The position numbers and the translations under genes are program-made. A DNA stretch of 64,000 nt, from positions 1,286,530-1,350,529 of the forward strand of contig NZ_CP080572.1 in NCBI RefSeq assembly GCF_023746595.1, read 5' to 3'. Position 1 is the first letter of the stretch. Each line of letters begins with the position of its first letter. Below are positions 23,233-31,693 of the stretch, piece by piece. The notes below the pieces were generated by a model. That model was not told the DNA's origin, did not search any database, and saw only the letters and a program-made list of their open reading frames with translations. The DNA comes from Thermococcus argininiproducens. GTDB taxonomy: Archaea; Methanobacteriota_B; Thermococci; Thermococcales; Thermococcaceae.

Positions 23233-24658
23233 ATTTTTCTTTTGAAAGCCTCGTCCTTTAGGGCGGGGATGCAGTAATTTTAAAACAAGCTTTTGAGCTG
23301 GAAAGCGTTACTTTTTTAAAGCCTAAAAATCATACTATAATTTGATATGAAAAGGACAGTAACACTAAAACTTCAACCCTCAAAAGCCCAAGAAAAAGTA
23401 CTCTTCGAATTAGCTGATCTTGGAGCTAAAGTTTGGAATGAAGTGAATTATCTTCGCAGGCAACAATTCTTTAACCATGAAATTGTGGATTTTAACAAGA
23501 CTGAGAAAATAGTTTATGAAAAATACAAGCGTGAAATTGGCTCTGCAACAGTCCAACAAGTTTGTAGAAAGAATGCCGAGTCATGGCGGGACTTCTTCTC
23601 GCAAATCAGAATGAAGAAGAGTAAGGAATTGCCAAAGTGGCTCAAGCCAAAACCGCCAGGCTATAAAAGGGAGGGAAAACTACTCATAATCCTCAGAAAA
23701 GACCAGTATAAAATTGAAGGGAACAAATTAATCCTCCAAGGCCTTGGAGGATTCAAAAAGCTTGAAGTTCAATTCAAGGGGAGAATTCACTTGAAGGGCA
23801 AGCAGGGAAGACTTGAAATCATCTACGATGATGTGAAGCGGAAATGGTACGCTCACGTTTCAATCTCAAAAGTTGAGGAGAAGTTAACTGAGAATGGTTG
23901 GGTTAAACTCCCAAGAAAGCCTTTGGGGAACCTTTCAGCCGGAATTGACTTAGGAGTGAATAACTTAATGGCTGTTTACGTTGAAAGCGGGGAAAGTTTT
24001 CTGGTGAATGGTCATCCCCTGAAGAGCATTGCTTTCTACTGGCAAAAGCGGATTGCCGATTACCAGTCAAAACTCAATAAGAGCGGAGCAAAGAAGAGTA
24101 GAAAACTTAGAAGAATGCATGAAAAAGCAAAACTCCAAGCGAGACACTACATCAACACTATAGTAAGACAAACCGTGAAAAAACTCTATCATCTTGGAGT
24201 TTCACGAATTGTGGTTGGTTATCCAAAGGGAATCACTCGAAATTCTGAGAAGGGTAGAAAGCAGAATTTCATTCTTTCCCACGTTTGGAGGTTCAATACT
24301 GTTATTAAACGCTTGAGTGAAGTCGCTGAAGAGTACGATATTAGTGTTGTGGTTGTTGATGAGGCTTTTACTTCACAAACTTGCCCCTTCTGCGGGAAGC
24401 CTCATGAAGGGGCCCGTTTTGTTCGTGGTTTGTTTAAGTGTCCCGCGGGAGGGCTTGTCCTAAACGCTGATTTGGTTGGGGCTTTTAATATTTTGAGGAG
24501 GATTGTTGGAAGGATAACCCCGAGCCTGCTGGGTTTAACGGTGGGTAGGGGTAATTGGGGGAAGGCCCTCCCGGAGGGGTTCGGAGAACCCTTCCCAAGG
24601 GTTGTTTTGATGAGAACCCCTCAAACCTCCCCACCTTAAAAAACGGGGAGGAGGTCAG
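23233..24658 (+). mobile_element. IS200/IS605-group element with tnpB only
   Basis: The element is 1,426 bp. It begins ATTTTTCTTTTGAAAGCCTC after target TTTTAC and ends ACGGGGAGGAGGTCAG. The restored cupin frame fixes both ends to within two bases (AT is shared by the element start and the right flank). No target duplication is present, as expected for single-strand transposition. The left end can form CCTCGTCC-TTTA-GGGCGGGG, and the right end CCTCCCC…GGGGAGG (24626-24651). No tyrosine transposase tnpA is present, so it must be moved by one encoded elsewhere. Confidence 0.85.
23347..24639 (+). CDS. tnpB: TnpB, RNA-guided RuvC-like nuclease of the IS605 group
   Basis: The 430-residue protein has the N-terminal helix-turn region of TnpB, RuvC-I at D201 (AGIDLGVNN), a long helical insert, and RuvC-III at D375 (LNADLVGAFNI). 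The usual RuvC-II E-D-L is replaced by VVGYPKG at residues 289-295, and a conserved VVVDEAFTSQ (E339) just before the zinc ribbon probably supplies the glutamate, as in TnpB groups described with a rearranged site. The zinc ribbon has C346, C349 and C365, but G368 (GGA at 24448-24450) replaces the fourth cysteine. TnpB cuts DNA next to the element's target motif using a guide RNA from the right end. Confidence 0.85.
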   Translation: MKRTVTLKLQPSKAQEKVLFELADLGAKVWNEVNYLRRQQFFNHEIVDFNKTEKIVYEKYKREIGSATVQQVCRKNAESWRDFFSQIRMKKSKELPKWLKPKPPGYKREGKLLIILRKDQYKIEGNKLILQGLGGFKKLEVQFKGRIHLKGKQGRLEIIYDDVKRKWYAHVSISKVEEKLTENGWVKLPRKPLGNLSAGIDLGVNNLMAVYVESGESFLVNGHPLKSIAFYWQKRIADYQSKLNKSGAKKSRKLRRMHEKAKLQARHYINTIVRQTVKKLYHLGVSRIVVGYPKGITRNSEKGRKQNFILSHVWRFNTVIKRLSEVAEEYDISVVVVDEAFTSQTCPFCGKPHEGARFVRGLFKCPAGGLVLNADLVGAFNILRRIVGRITPSLLGLTVGRGNWGKALPEGFGEPFPRVVLMRTPQTSPP

Positions 24659-24680
24659 ATCATAAGTGGTGAGGCGAGGC
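24500..24680 (+). ncRNA. Predicted omega (right-end) RNA with guide
   Basis: By analogy with characterised IS200/IS605 TnpB systems, the guide RNA is expected to cover the 3' end of tnpB and the right-end hairpin, and to run past the element end. The scaffold would finish at GGAGGTCAG (24658), and the guide would begin ATCATAAGTGGTGAGGCG. The left boundary given is a guess. The guide matches the restored empty site directly after TTTAC. Confidence 0.4.
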
Positions 24681-24859
24681 TGGGGATAGGAGGACGAGAA
24701 TACACTGCAAGAGCTGGTGATATTTATCTAGTGAAACCCAAAACAATTCATTGGGTTATAAATGATAAAAACGAGCCCTTTAGGCTTTTTGTAGTAAAGT
24801 TGGAATATTATGGAGAAGACAGTGTATGGCTTGAAAGGTAGTCTTATAGAAGTACTCCA

Positions 24860-24868
24860 CCTATAAAG
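24860..24868 (+). promoter_or_regulatory. TATA box of the AEC transporter gene
   Basis: CTATAAAGC lies about 40 bases before the ATG at 24905. No ribosome binding site precedes that ATG, so the mRNA probably has a very short leader of about 12 bases. Confidence 0.4.
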
Positions 24869-24904
24869 CGAAAAATTCTTTAACATGATTTCTTATTTCA
24901 GAGC

Positions 24905-25780
24905 ATGAACATCTACGAAATGCTTGGTTTAATCGTTATTGGGTTTATCCTTAAGAGGGTGATAAAATCAGAAAAGCTATTTGTTTATCTTAATAAAATT
25001 GCCATCCAACTACTTTTGACATTTTATATCTTTTCAAGTGTTGCCGCAAAGAATTTGGAATACCTCATACGGATTAAGCTCGTTTTTGTTTATGTATTTT
25101 TGATCATTAGTATAAACCTGATGTCTTCGTACTTTTATGCAAGATTTTTTGTAAGAGATAACAAGTGGAAAGGCGCGTTGATAATTCTATCCACGTATCC
25201 AAACACCGTGGCCATGGGTTTCCCGATAGCTAGTTTGTTCCTGGATGATCTAACTCCAGTAGTGCTTTATGCCAGTATCCATACATTGGTAATTATCCCT
25301 CTTGCCACATTTCTGGCGGCTCACTACTCTAGTGGGAAAGCCTCATTAAAAGAAAGTCTCTTAAGAGCATTAAAATTCCCTCCTACAAGTGCCAATCTTT
25401 TGGCTCTTGGTTTTGTATTTTTAGATATTAAATTACCTACTACTATCTTAACACTCATGAATCAAGTTGGCTGGTGGAGTATCCCGATTATATTGATATA
25501 CTTTGGGTCTCGAGTAAACCTCCAGAAATTTGAATTAAGGAAGTTACTAGAAGTTAGCATGTTTAGAACAGTCATTCCATTTCTATTTGTCTTCTTGACT
25601 TTAAAAGCACCGTCTGAGATATTTTATGCAGTTCTTGTAGAGGCCACAATGCCCCCAGCCATAATAGCCAATGCAATTTTAGCTCATTACGGCCTTAGGG
25701 AAGAAGAGGGCATAGGGGTTACAATTGTCTTGACTCTGATAGTTTTGACACTCTTTTTGGTGCTTAGACTCCTTGTTTAA
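24905..25780 (+). CDS. AEC (auxin efflux carrier) family transporter
   Basis: A 291-residue membrane protein with about ten hydrophobic segments split into two similar halves of five. Helix-breaking motifs typical of AEC permeases are present: YPNTVAMGFPIASLFL near residue 98 and PPAIIANAILAHYG near residue 252. Family members export or import small carboxylates and related anions; the substrate is not evident. No ribosome binding site is seen. Its last 17 bases overlap the convergent DUF257 gene. Confidence 0.8.
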   Translation: MNIYEMLGLIVIGFILKRVIKSEKLFVYLNKIAIQLLLTFYIFSSVAAKNLEYLIRIKLVFVYVFLIISINLMSSYFYARFFVRDNKWKGALIILSTYPNTVAMGFPIASLFLDDLTPVVLYASIHTLVIIPLATFLAAHYSSGKASLKESLLRALKFPPTSANLLALGFVFLDIKLPTTILTLMNQVGWWSIPIILIYFGSRVNLQKFELRKLLEVSMFRTVIPFLFVFLTLKAPSEIFYAVLVEATMPPAIIANAILAHYGLREEEGIGVTIVLTLIVLTLFLVLRLLV

Positions 25781-26408
25781 TCACTTGAAGTATCTTCTGT
25801 ATCCTCTTGTTTGTAGATTTAATAATTTCAAAGGTTTTTTCATTATCTTTATAGATTTTGATGACAGTACTAGCTAGCTCTTCTAATAGTGGGACTACAT
25901 AAGGGAGGTTGTGCATTAGAACTGCGGTATTGATAAAATAAAATGCAATTCTTCTTTTGCTTCCAGCATATCTGGTAAATGTGTTAACTAGAGCTAGAAT
26001 CTCCATCTTTGACTCGGCTAATAGAAATAGCTTATCAACCCCTACTATAGGGACGGTTGCGTGTTCTATTCGAGAGAGAATACTTTCATAGTTCATCTCA
26101 AATTCCTTTGTTAATGATAATATATCGCTAACTTGGAATCGTGTTATGACTTCTCCGACTTCTAATCTTCCTCCGGTTTTGAGCACTTTTATGTCATTTA
26201 ATATATTGGGATCCATGCCTGCTAGTTCCATTTGGCTTCTATATGTATATAGCGTATCAAGGATATCCTCGATAACTATTGTATATCTCCTTTCTTTGCT
26301 CCACATTATTAGTTCGGCAAGCTCTTTATAAGGGAACGTTAGAGAATCGTGCTCTAAAAGCACAGTCTCTCCAAACTTTAGTGAATCCCAAATAATGTCT
26401 GTTTCCAT
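25764..26408 (-). CDS. DUF257 family protein at the end of the archaellum operon
   Basis: A 214-residue DUF257 protein. The opening FGETVLLEHDSLTFPYKELA and the next strand TIVIEDILDTLYTYRSQMEL match the copy at 60.8 kb closely (GEIVLVEYSS..., VLITDMYNLVELHTYRMKME). The order strand, helix, strand, helix is the same as in FlaH, but no Walker A loop is present. It starts five bases after the preceding 645-aa gene, so it is very probably the last gene of the archaellum transcript. No membrane segment is present. Function unknown. Confidence 0.75.
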   Translation of the reverse strand: METDIIWDSLKFGETVLLEHDSLTFPYKELAELIMWSKERRYTIVIEDILDTLYTYRSQMELAGMDPNILNDIKVLKTGGRLEVGEVITRFQVSDILSLTKEFEMNYESILSRIEHATVPIVGVDKLFLLAESKMEILALVNTFTRYAGSKRRIAFYFINTAVLMHNLPYVVPLLEELASTVIKIYKDNEKTFEIIKSTNKRIQKILQVIKQGV

Positions 26409-26413
26409 ATCCC

Positions 26414-28351
26414 TTACCCCCTATTCCTTTCTTCAAGTTTTGCAGCAATCCAAGCAAGGAGGAGTATAAAGGCAATACCTCCTGCAAATCCAATCCCACC
26501 AAAAAGAAGTTTCTGTTTTATTGGAAACACCGTTATTGTAGAATTTAGGATTTTTGTGTAGGTTACTGTCGTTGTGGTGTTTTCTTTAATAATTTTTGGT
26601 GCAGTGGAAGTAGGAGTTTCCTCTGTAGGGTTCTCAAAACTCTCTTTTTCTACGGGTGCTGGAATAGTAAAGATCTTCGTAACCGTAGAATTCTTGATAA
26701 TGTACTGCCTTTCTTTCAGTGCTACTAGTATCTCAAATTCTCCTTCTTGGCTGGGAATAAAGAACAAGGAATACGTTTTGTTCTCGTTGGGGTTTAGTGA
26801 GTCTTCAAAATAAACAAATCTTCCTTGGAGATTCATGTTTTCTCCGATTATAGCAGATTGTTCTGGAAATGCTATTGTTATTGTAAATGGTCCTTTAGTG
26901 TTCCCCATATTTACCACAGTAATGTTAAGTGGAGTGCTACTACCTACTGTGCTATTTTGGCTTTTTAGAACAAGCTTATATTTTGGAGTTGCGTTTTCCA
27001 CATTTATCCAACGGCTCTCCGAAGAAAATGAGATTCTAGCAAAACCATCACATGAAAGTTGGTATGGGACGTTTGCATGGATTTCAATGTTTCCTAGTTG
27101 CAAAAATCCTCCTTTCTTTGGTTCTATTTGGACGCTAAACTCTACCTTTTCTCCTACTTTAAGTTCTGGAATGTATAGTGGATAGGAGCTTATAATTTTG
27201 AATTCTTCAGAAAGCTTTGGGGTTATCTCAATATACTTCAAATCAGTGTCTCCTGTGTTTTTTATTACAATAGTGCTGTTGAATGGTTCAAATTGAAGAG
27301 CCCTTGAGGGAGTTAAGAAAGAAACATTTGCAAATGCATGCTCTCCGACTTTTGGTATTTCTTGTTCGTCTAAAAATCCTATTATTTTTGCTACTTTTTT
27401 AGTACCCATGTTGCTTACTTCAGTCATCCCTATATGCAAACCTCCATATGATACTAATGTTCCAATTTTTCCTAAACGTATCCACGCACTCTTAAGAGTC
27501 ATCCCACATATATTCTTAATAGATATATAAGCTCCATCGGAGAATATTTTTTCGAGTTTAACAATATAAGGCCCTATTTGGGCATCTTTGCCTTCTTCTA
27601 GCTCTTTATATAGGCTCGGGGAAATAAAGAGGGACGCATAAGCCCCATTAATTTTTATCGTTGTCCTCAGGTACATTGAACCAACTAACTCCTTAGTTTC
27701 AACAATAATTCCTTCGGCTTTCAACGTGTTCCCTACTTCTACCCAGTATTCCTTGTTGTTAATAGAGATCTTTGCAAATTCTTTGAGTTCTCCATTAATT
27801 TCGGTGATATTATACTCTTCAAATTTTATCCGCCAATCTTGAAAGTATTTGACACTTCCCTTGTAAAGATATCCATCAAAAAGAAGGGGCATTATAGCAA
27901 GTTGAACTGTCAATCCGTTGAATTCTATCTTACCTCCATTATATGTGAGTTCTTTTTCAATGTCGTTATACCTAAGCCTAATTTTTGCTCTATTTTCTCC
28001 TACCGAGAGAAGTGTAAGGGCGTAGTTCCCTGCCAGAACTGTTTGATTTTCTAGGAGATATGGGAAAGTAATGTTAAAAGTAGCATAACCCCCATTTTCT
28101 TTTAAGAATACTGAGTTCGTGTAAACTGAATAGAAACTTGTGTTCAGTAACACTTCTGGTTTCAAAATATATTCTCTATTATTGGCTTCAATAAGCAAAG
28201 AGCCTTCAATTGGTGAAACATCCCTGATCTCTAGGGGATATTCTTTTATCCCGACTCTGGAGGGTATTTCTATCCATCCTGTTATAATGGAGTGTGCACT
28301 TACATATGGGAGTAGAATTATTAAGAATAAAAGAGAGATTAACTTTTTCAC
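26414..28351 (-). CDS. Large exported protein of the archaellum operon (signal peptide, C-terminal anchor)
   Basis: The 645-residue protein has a signal peptide (MKKLISLLFLIILLPYVSA), a beta-rich body with CARDB/NEW3-like modules (STIVIKNTGDTDLKYIEITP near 365; LNITVVNMGNTKGPFTITIA near 485), a Thr/Glu/Pro-rich stalk around 575-600, and a single membrane helix (LLFGGIGFAGGIAFILLLAW) near the end. The GTG start overlaps the flaJ stop as GTGA, showing coupling. Thermococcales archaellum operons are reported to carry an extra gene after flaJ (called flaM in P. furiosus, from memory); whether this is that gene needs a comparison. A surface role beside the motor is likely. Confidence 0.7.
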   Translation of the reverse strand: MKKLISLLFLIILLPYVSAHSIITGWIEIPSRVGIKEYPLEIRDVSPIEGSLLIEANNREYILKPEVLLNTSFYSVYTNSVFLKENGGYATFNITFPYLLENQTVLAGNYALTLLSVGENRAKIRLRYNDIEKELTYNGGKIEFNGLTVQLAIMPLLFDGYLYKGSVKYFQDWRIKFEEYNITEINGELKEFAKISINNKEYWVEVGNTLKAEGIIVETKELVGSMYLRTTIKINGAYASLFISPSLYKELEEGKDAQIGPYIVKLEKIFSDGAYISIKNICGMTLKSAWIRLGKIGTLVSYGGLHIGMTEVSNMGTKKVAKIIGFLDEQEIPKVGEHAFANVSFLTPSRALQFEPFNSTIVIKNTGDTDLKYIEITPKLSEEFKIISSYPLYIPELKVGEKVEFSVQIEPKKGGFLQLGNIEIHANVPYQLSCDGFARISFSSESRWINVENATPKYKLVLKSQNSTVGSSTPLNITVVNMGNTKGPFTITIAFPEQSAIIGENMNLQGRFVYFEDSLNPNENKTYSLFFIPSQEGEFEILVALKERQYIIKNSTVTKIFTIPAPVEKESFENPTEETPTSTAPKIIKENTTTTVTYTKILNSTITVFPIKQKLLFGGIGFAGGIAFILLLAWIAAKLEERNRG

Positions 28352-30057
28352 GTTCCCACCCCCAGCAGAGGAAGTAAAATGCTTGAAAATGTCATCATCT
28401 TACTCATTATGAACTCTCCAAGATAGAGACCTATTGCAGACATCCATGTGAGCATAACAAAATAGTAGAGGGCTATCCCTAGGTGTCCTCCATCTGCAAT
28501 TTTTATTGAGAATGCCGAAATTAAGGAATGGACTAGGAGAATAGAGATAAGGATGTAATTTGTTAGTTGGAGTCCTTCTGGGCTTGGTACAAAAAGTATG
28601 TCTTGGATGAACTCTCCTTGGAGCTGAATACTTGAGAAAAGATGAGTCATGTAAACTGCAACTTGAAATGCTGCCGCGACAGAAAAGGCAAAAGCTCCAG
28701 TAACCCCATAGATAACCCCTTTAAAACTAGCTACGTTCTGTTTTCTTTTTCTTCTAAGTCTTAGAAGTCTTTCAAAGTTACTAGAAATGACCTTTCCTAC
28801 ATAATCGGGGTCTGCTCCTAAGTGTAGGCTCTTTCTAAAGATGTCTGAGAAGATATCTATGAGCCAGCTTCCGGTCTCTGAGACAAAGTATTTCCATGAT
28901 TTGGTATCGTCTATCTTAAGGGAAATTCTTTTGTTCAAGTTTCGGATATCTTTGGTAAGGCTTCCAAAATCGTGAGAGCTTAAATATTTCAGAACTAATG
29001 CCATAGATACTCCGCTCGCTGCTAAAGATGAACTTAAGCTTCTCATAAACGCTGGGAAGTTCTCATCTTTTATCAGAATGTCTTCCTCTTCTTTTGAGAG
29101 CACATATCCGATATATGCTATTGGGGTCAAAAACAAGGCGATGGCAATTTCTATTGGCACATCAAATCTTACTCTTATTACAAAAAAGTATAAGATTCCA
29201 ACAATGGCCGTTCCGGCGATAGAGAGTAGGATAGCTCGTATTAATTTCCCTTTTCGTTCTGGATTCATTGCATTGTGAGCCCATATATTATCTTCCGGCA
29301 TTTTATGTTTTATTAAAATCAAGACTCCTATTTCCACAACCATAACAAGTATAAATGTAAAAATTGTGAGGGTTACTAGATCTTGTCCAGTAATAATTGG
29401 TCCTATAATAATAAAGGTCACCATAAATACTACAGAGATTATTAGGGAGCTATAAACTTCCTTAAAGACGTCTAAGTCATAAAGTGCTCCCTCGTAGAAT
29501 GTTTGGTAGTCATCCATCACAATTTTCTGCTCTTGGAGGAGATATTCTCTTAACTCCACACCACTATCCAAGGAGTACGCGAGTCTCTCTAGAAAGTCTG
29601 AAAAAACCTTGCTTGGTGTTCGTTTGGACAAAAATCTAAATGCTTCGGGCATTCCACGGTTAAACTTTGCTATTAAATGATAAATTTTTTCCATATCTCT
29701 CGAAATGGGCTCTAAAACCTTCTCCTTTGCTAATGTGTGTATAAGTTCATTTCTTCCCACTTCACTAGTGGAAAGCACTGCAAAATACGTTACAAAATAA
29801 GGGATTTTTGAATTTATTTTTACTTTTTTCCCACTTGCCATTGAGTAAGGATGCATGATTGCATAAACTAGAGGAAGAATGGGAATCGCATAAAGAGCAA
29901 TTCGGATTACCCGTGAAATTGTAACGAATCTAGGAACAAGTGAGAAAACTATGAAAAGAATGACACTCCCAGCTATGCTGGGCAATAATACTTTTCTTGC
30001 GTACCTCTTCATATCCAAATCAGCTTGGATAAATATGCTAGCTTTTTCTTTTGCCAT
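28348..30057 (-). CDS. flaJ: FlaJ/ArlJ, archaellum membrane platform protein
   Basis: A 569-residue polytopic protein of the TadC/GspF/FlaJ superfamily. It is the membrane anchor on which the FlaI ATPase and the archaellum filament assemble. Several membrane segments lie near residues 25-75, 190-245, 270-320 and at the C-terminal quarter, separated by large cytoplasmic loops with the conserved SGVELREYLLQEQ and ASGVSMALVLKYL regions. The ATG at 30057 is five bases after GGTGA; nearer ATG and GTG codons overlap it. It follows flaI by nine bases and overlaps the next gene by four. Confidence 0.9.
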   Translation of the reverse strand: MAKEKASIFIQADLDMKRYARKVLLPSIAGSVILFIVFSLVPRFVTISRVIRIALYAIPILPLVYAIMHPYSMASGKKVKINSKIPYFVTYFAVLSTSEVGRNELIHTLAKEKVLEPISRDMEKIYHLIAKFNRGMPEAFRFLSKRTPSKVFSDFLERLAYSLDSGVELREYLLQEQKIVMDDYQTFYEGALYDLDVFKEVYSSLIISVVFMVTFIIIGPIITGQDLVTLTIFTFILVMVVEIGVLILIKHKMPEDNIWAHNAMNPERKGKLIRAILLSIAGTAIVGILYFFVIRVRFDVPIEIAIALFLTPIAYIGYVLSKEEEDILIKDENFPAFMRSLSSSLAASGVSMALVLKYLSSHDFGSLTKDIRNLNKRISLKIDDTKSWKYFVSETGSWLIDIFSDIFRKSLHLGADPDYVGKVISSNFERLLRLRRKRKQNVASFKGVIYGVTGAFAFSVAAAFQVAVYMTHLFSSIQLQGEFIQDILFVPSPEGLQLTNYILISILLVHSLISAFSIKIADGGHLGIALYYFVMLTWMSAIGLYLGEFIMSKMMTFSSILLPLLGVGT

Positions 30058-30066
30058 CATATTCAC

Positions 30067-31692
30067 CTACAGTCTAAAGCTTAATCCTTGAATACCCTTT
30101 TCATAGAAGTTTTTTATCTCTCTATAGACATCCCAATAGTCTGTTATTCCAAGTTCTGCCATTCTCTGGATTATCCTGGCTCTTAGAAATAGCTCGTTGT
30201 AAATGTCCTTTGGATCTTCATAACCAGCAACTTCAGCAATTTTTCTTTCAAGGATATATGAGTTGTTCATACCTCTGAATATATGTCTATCACTCACAGA
30301 ATCCCATTCAAATACACTTCTTGTTGCTACTCCTCCAAGCTCCTCATAATACCCCTCAATCTCAACAACATTGAGAACTCTTCTTAGGAATCTCCCTTTA
30401 ACATATACGGCCTGCTGGAAAAGGGCAATATTCAAGTTGTCTATAAAGGTTACAGGGACATTTATGGGGTGTCCGGTAAAACGTTGTATCATCTTTTTTA
30501 TATCTCCGGCGTGAAAAGTTGCCATGACTGGATGGCCAGTTTGCATAGCTTGAAAAGCAATCGCACCTTCTGCACCTCTGATCTCACCTACAATGATATA
30601 ATTTGGTCTGGATCTCAATGCTGCTTTTAAAAGATCAAAAAGCGTGACCCTGCTCTCTTCAGGTCCTCTTTCTCTTGTTGTGAGCCTTTGCCAAGTGGGG
30701 TGAGGAACAACAACTTCAGGAGTATCTTCAGCGGTAAAAATCTTTGATTGGGGCTTGATGAAAGGAAGGATAGAGTTTAAAGTGGTGGTTTTTCCACTCG
30801 CTGTTTCTCCACATACAAAAACACTCATACCATATTCAAGAGCGAGCCATAAGTACGCAGCAACTTCTGCAGAAAATGTGTTCCACTTTACAAGTTGGAC
30901 GACACTTAGGGGAGTAGCAGAGAACTTTCTTATCGTAGCTGAGGGTCCTTTTATGCTAACATCTGGACTGTATATTATGTTAATTCTTGAACCATCAGGG
31001 AGCGTTCCGTCTACAATAGGATTTTTGTCACTAACAGGTCTTCCAATTCTTTCACTTAAGGCCTTGAGATAATCGGCCAATGTGATATTACTCTCAAATT
31101 TTATATTAGTGGGTAGAGCATCAAAGATCTTGTGGATTAAAGATACATATTCGGCACCCAATATGTGAATATCTTCAATATATGGATCTCTAATAAGAAC
31201 CTCTAATGGTCCAATTCCTACAATATCTCTTTTTATGAGGTATCTAAATTTTTCAATTTCTATTTTTGTTAGTTTAATGCTCTTTCTGGAGAAAAAACCT
31301 TTATTATTAATCTTCTGGAGAGCCTCATTATATAATTGATCTAAGAATATTTCAAACTCTTCCCTGTTTTCGGGTATTACCTTTGAAGGAGCAAGTTCAA
31401 GAATTTTTTCTTTAACTGCTTCATATTTTGCTCGTTCTTCTATATTCTGGAGTCTGGGCTCTATCACTATATATTTTCTCTCCGTTTTTGGATCTCCGTA
31501 AATGTGGACAAAAAGAGGATCTCCGACTGGATAGATTATGTTAGGATACTTTATTTCTTTCATGCTTCTGCTCAGTTGAGTGTGGAATTCTGGAACTTTT
31601 CCATATTTTTTAGTAAACTTTTCAACGTATTCTCTTAAGTGTGGATTTCTTGCCATTGCAGTTTCTAAGGTCTCTCCGCCAATCTCAGCCAT
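30067..31692 (-). CDS. flaI: FlaI/ArlI, archaellum motor ATPase
   Basis: The 541-residue protein is a type II/IV secretion superfamily ATPase. Walker A is GETASGKTTT near residue 295, with the Asp box and Walker B region (NYIIVGEIRGAEGAIAFQAMQTGHP) near 370-395. The N-terminal domain has the KYPNIIYPVGDP segment. FlaI hexamers power filament assembly and rotation together with FlaH and FlaJ. GGTGGTG lies before the ATG, one base after the flaH stop codon region. Confidence 0.93.
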   Translation of the reverse strand: MAEIGGETLETAMARNPHLREYVEKFTKKYGKVPEFHTQLSRSMKEIKYPNIIYPVGDPLFVHIYGDPKTERKYIVIEPRLQNIEERAKYEAVKEKILELAPSKVIPENREEFEIFLDQLYNEALQKINNKGFFSRKSIKLTKIEIEKFRYLIKRDIVGIGPLEVLIRDPYIEDIHILGAEYVSLIHKIFDALPTNIKFESNITLADYLKALSERIGRPVSDKNPIVDGTLPDGSRINIIYSPDVSIKGPSATIRKFSATPLSVVQLVKWNTFSAEVAAYLWLALEYGMSVFVCGETASGKTTTLNSILPFIKPQSKIFTAEDTPEVVVPHPTWQRLTTRERGPEESRVTLFDLLKAALRSRPNYIIVGEIRGAEGAIAFQAMQTGHPVMATFHAGDIKKMIQRFTGHPINVPVTFIDNLNIALFQQAVYVKGRFLRRVLNVVEIEGYYEELGGVATRSVFEWDSVSDRHIFRGMNNSYILERKIAEVAGYEDPKDIYNELFLRARIIQRMAELGITDYWDVYREIKNFYEKGIQGLSFRL

Positions 31693-31693
31693 T

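Larger units (their letters stand above)
23071..24841 (+). pseudogene. Cupin-domain gene interrupted by an IS200/IS605-type element
   Basis: The first 54 codons (23071-23232) end at GAGCTCTTTTAC, and the last 60 codons resume exactly at 24659 with ATCATAAGTGG, in frame, to the TAG at 24839-24841. Joining them restores a 114-residue single cupin with HYHERQYELFY, then IISGEARLGIGG, GDIYLVKPKTIHWVIN, so the HxH, E and H metal ligands are all present. The disrupted gene would give a 68-residue truncated product. Single-domain cupins of this kind resemble sugar-phosphate isomerases or mannose-6-phosphate isomerase-like proteins; the precise role is unknown. The lack of decay on either side means the insertion is recent. 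Confidence 0.85.
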
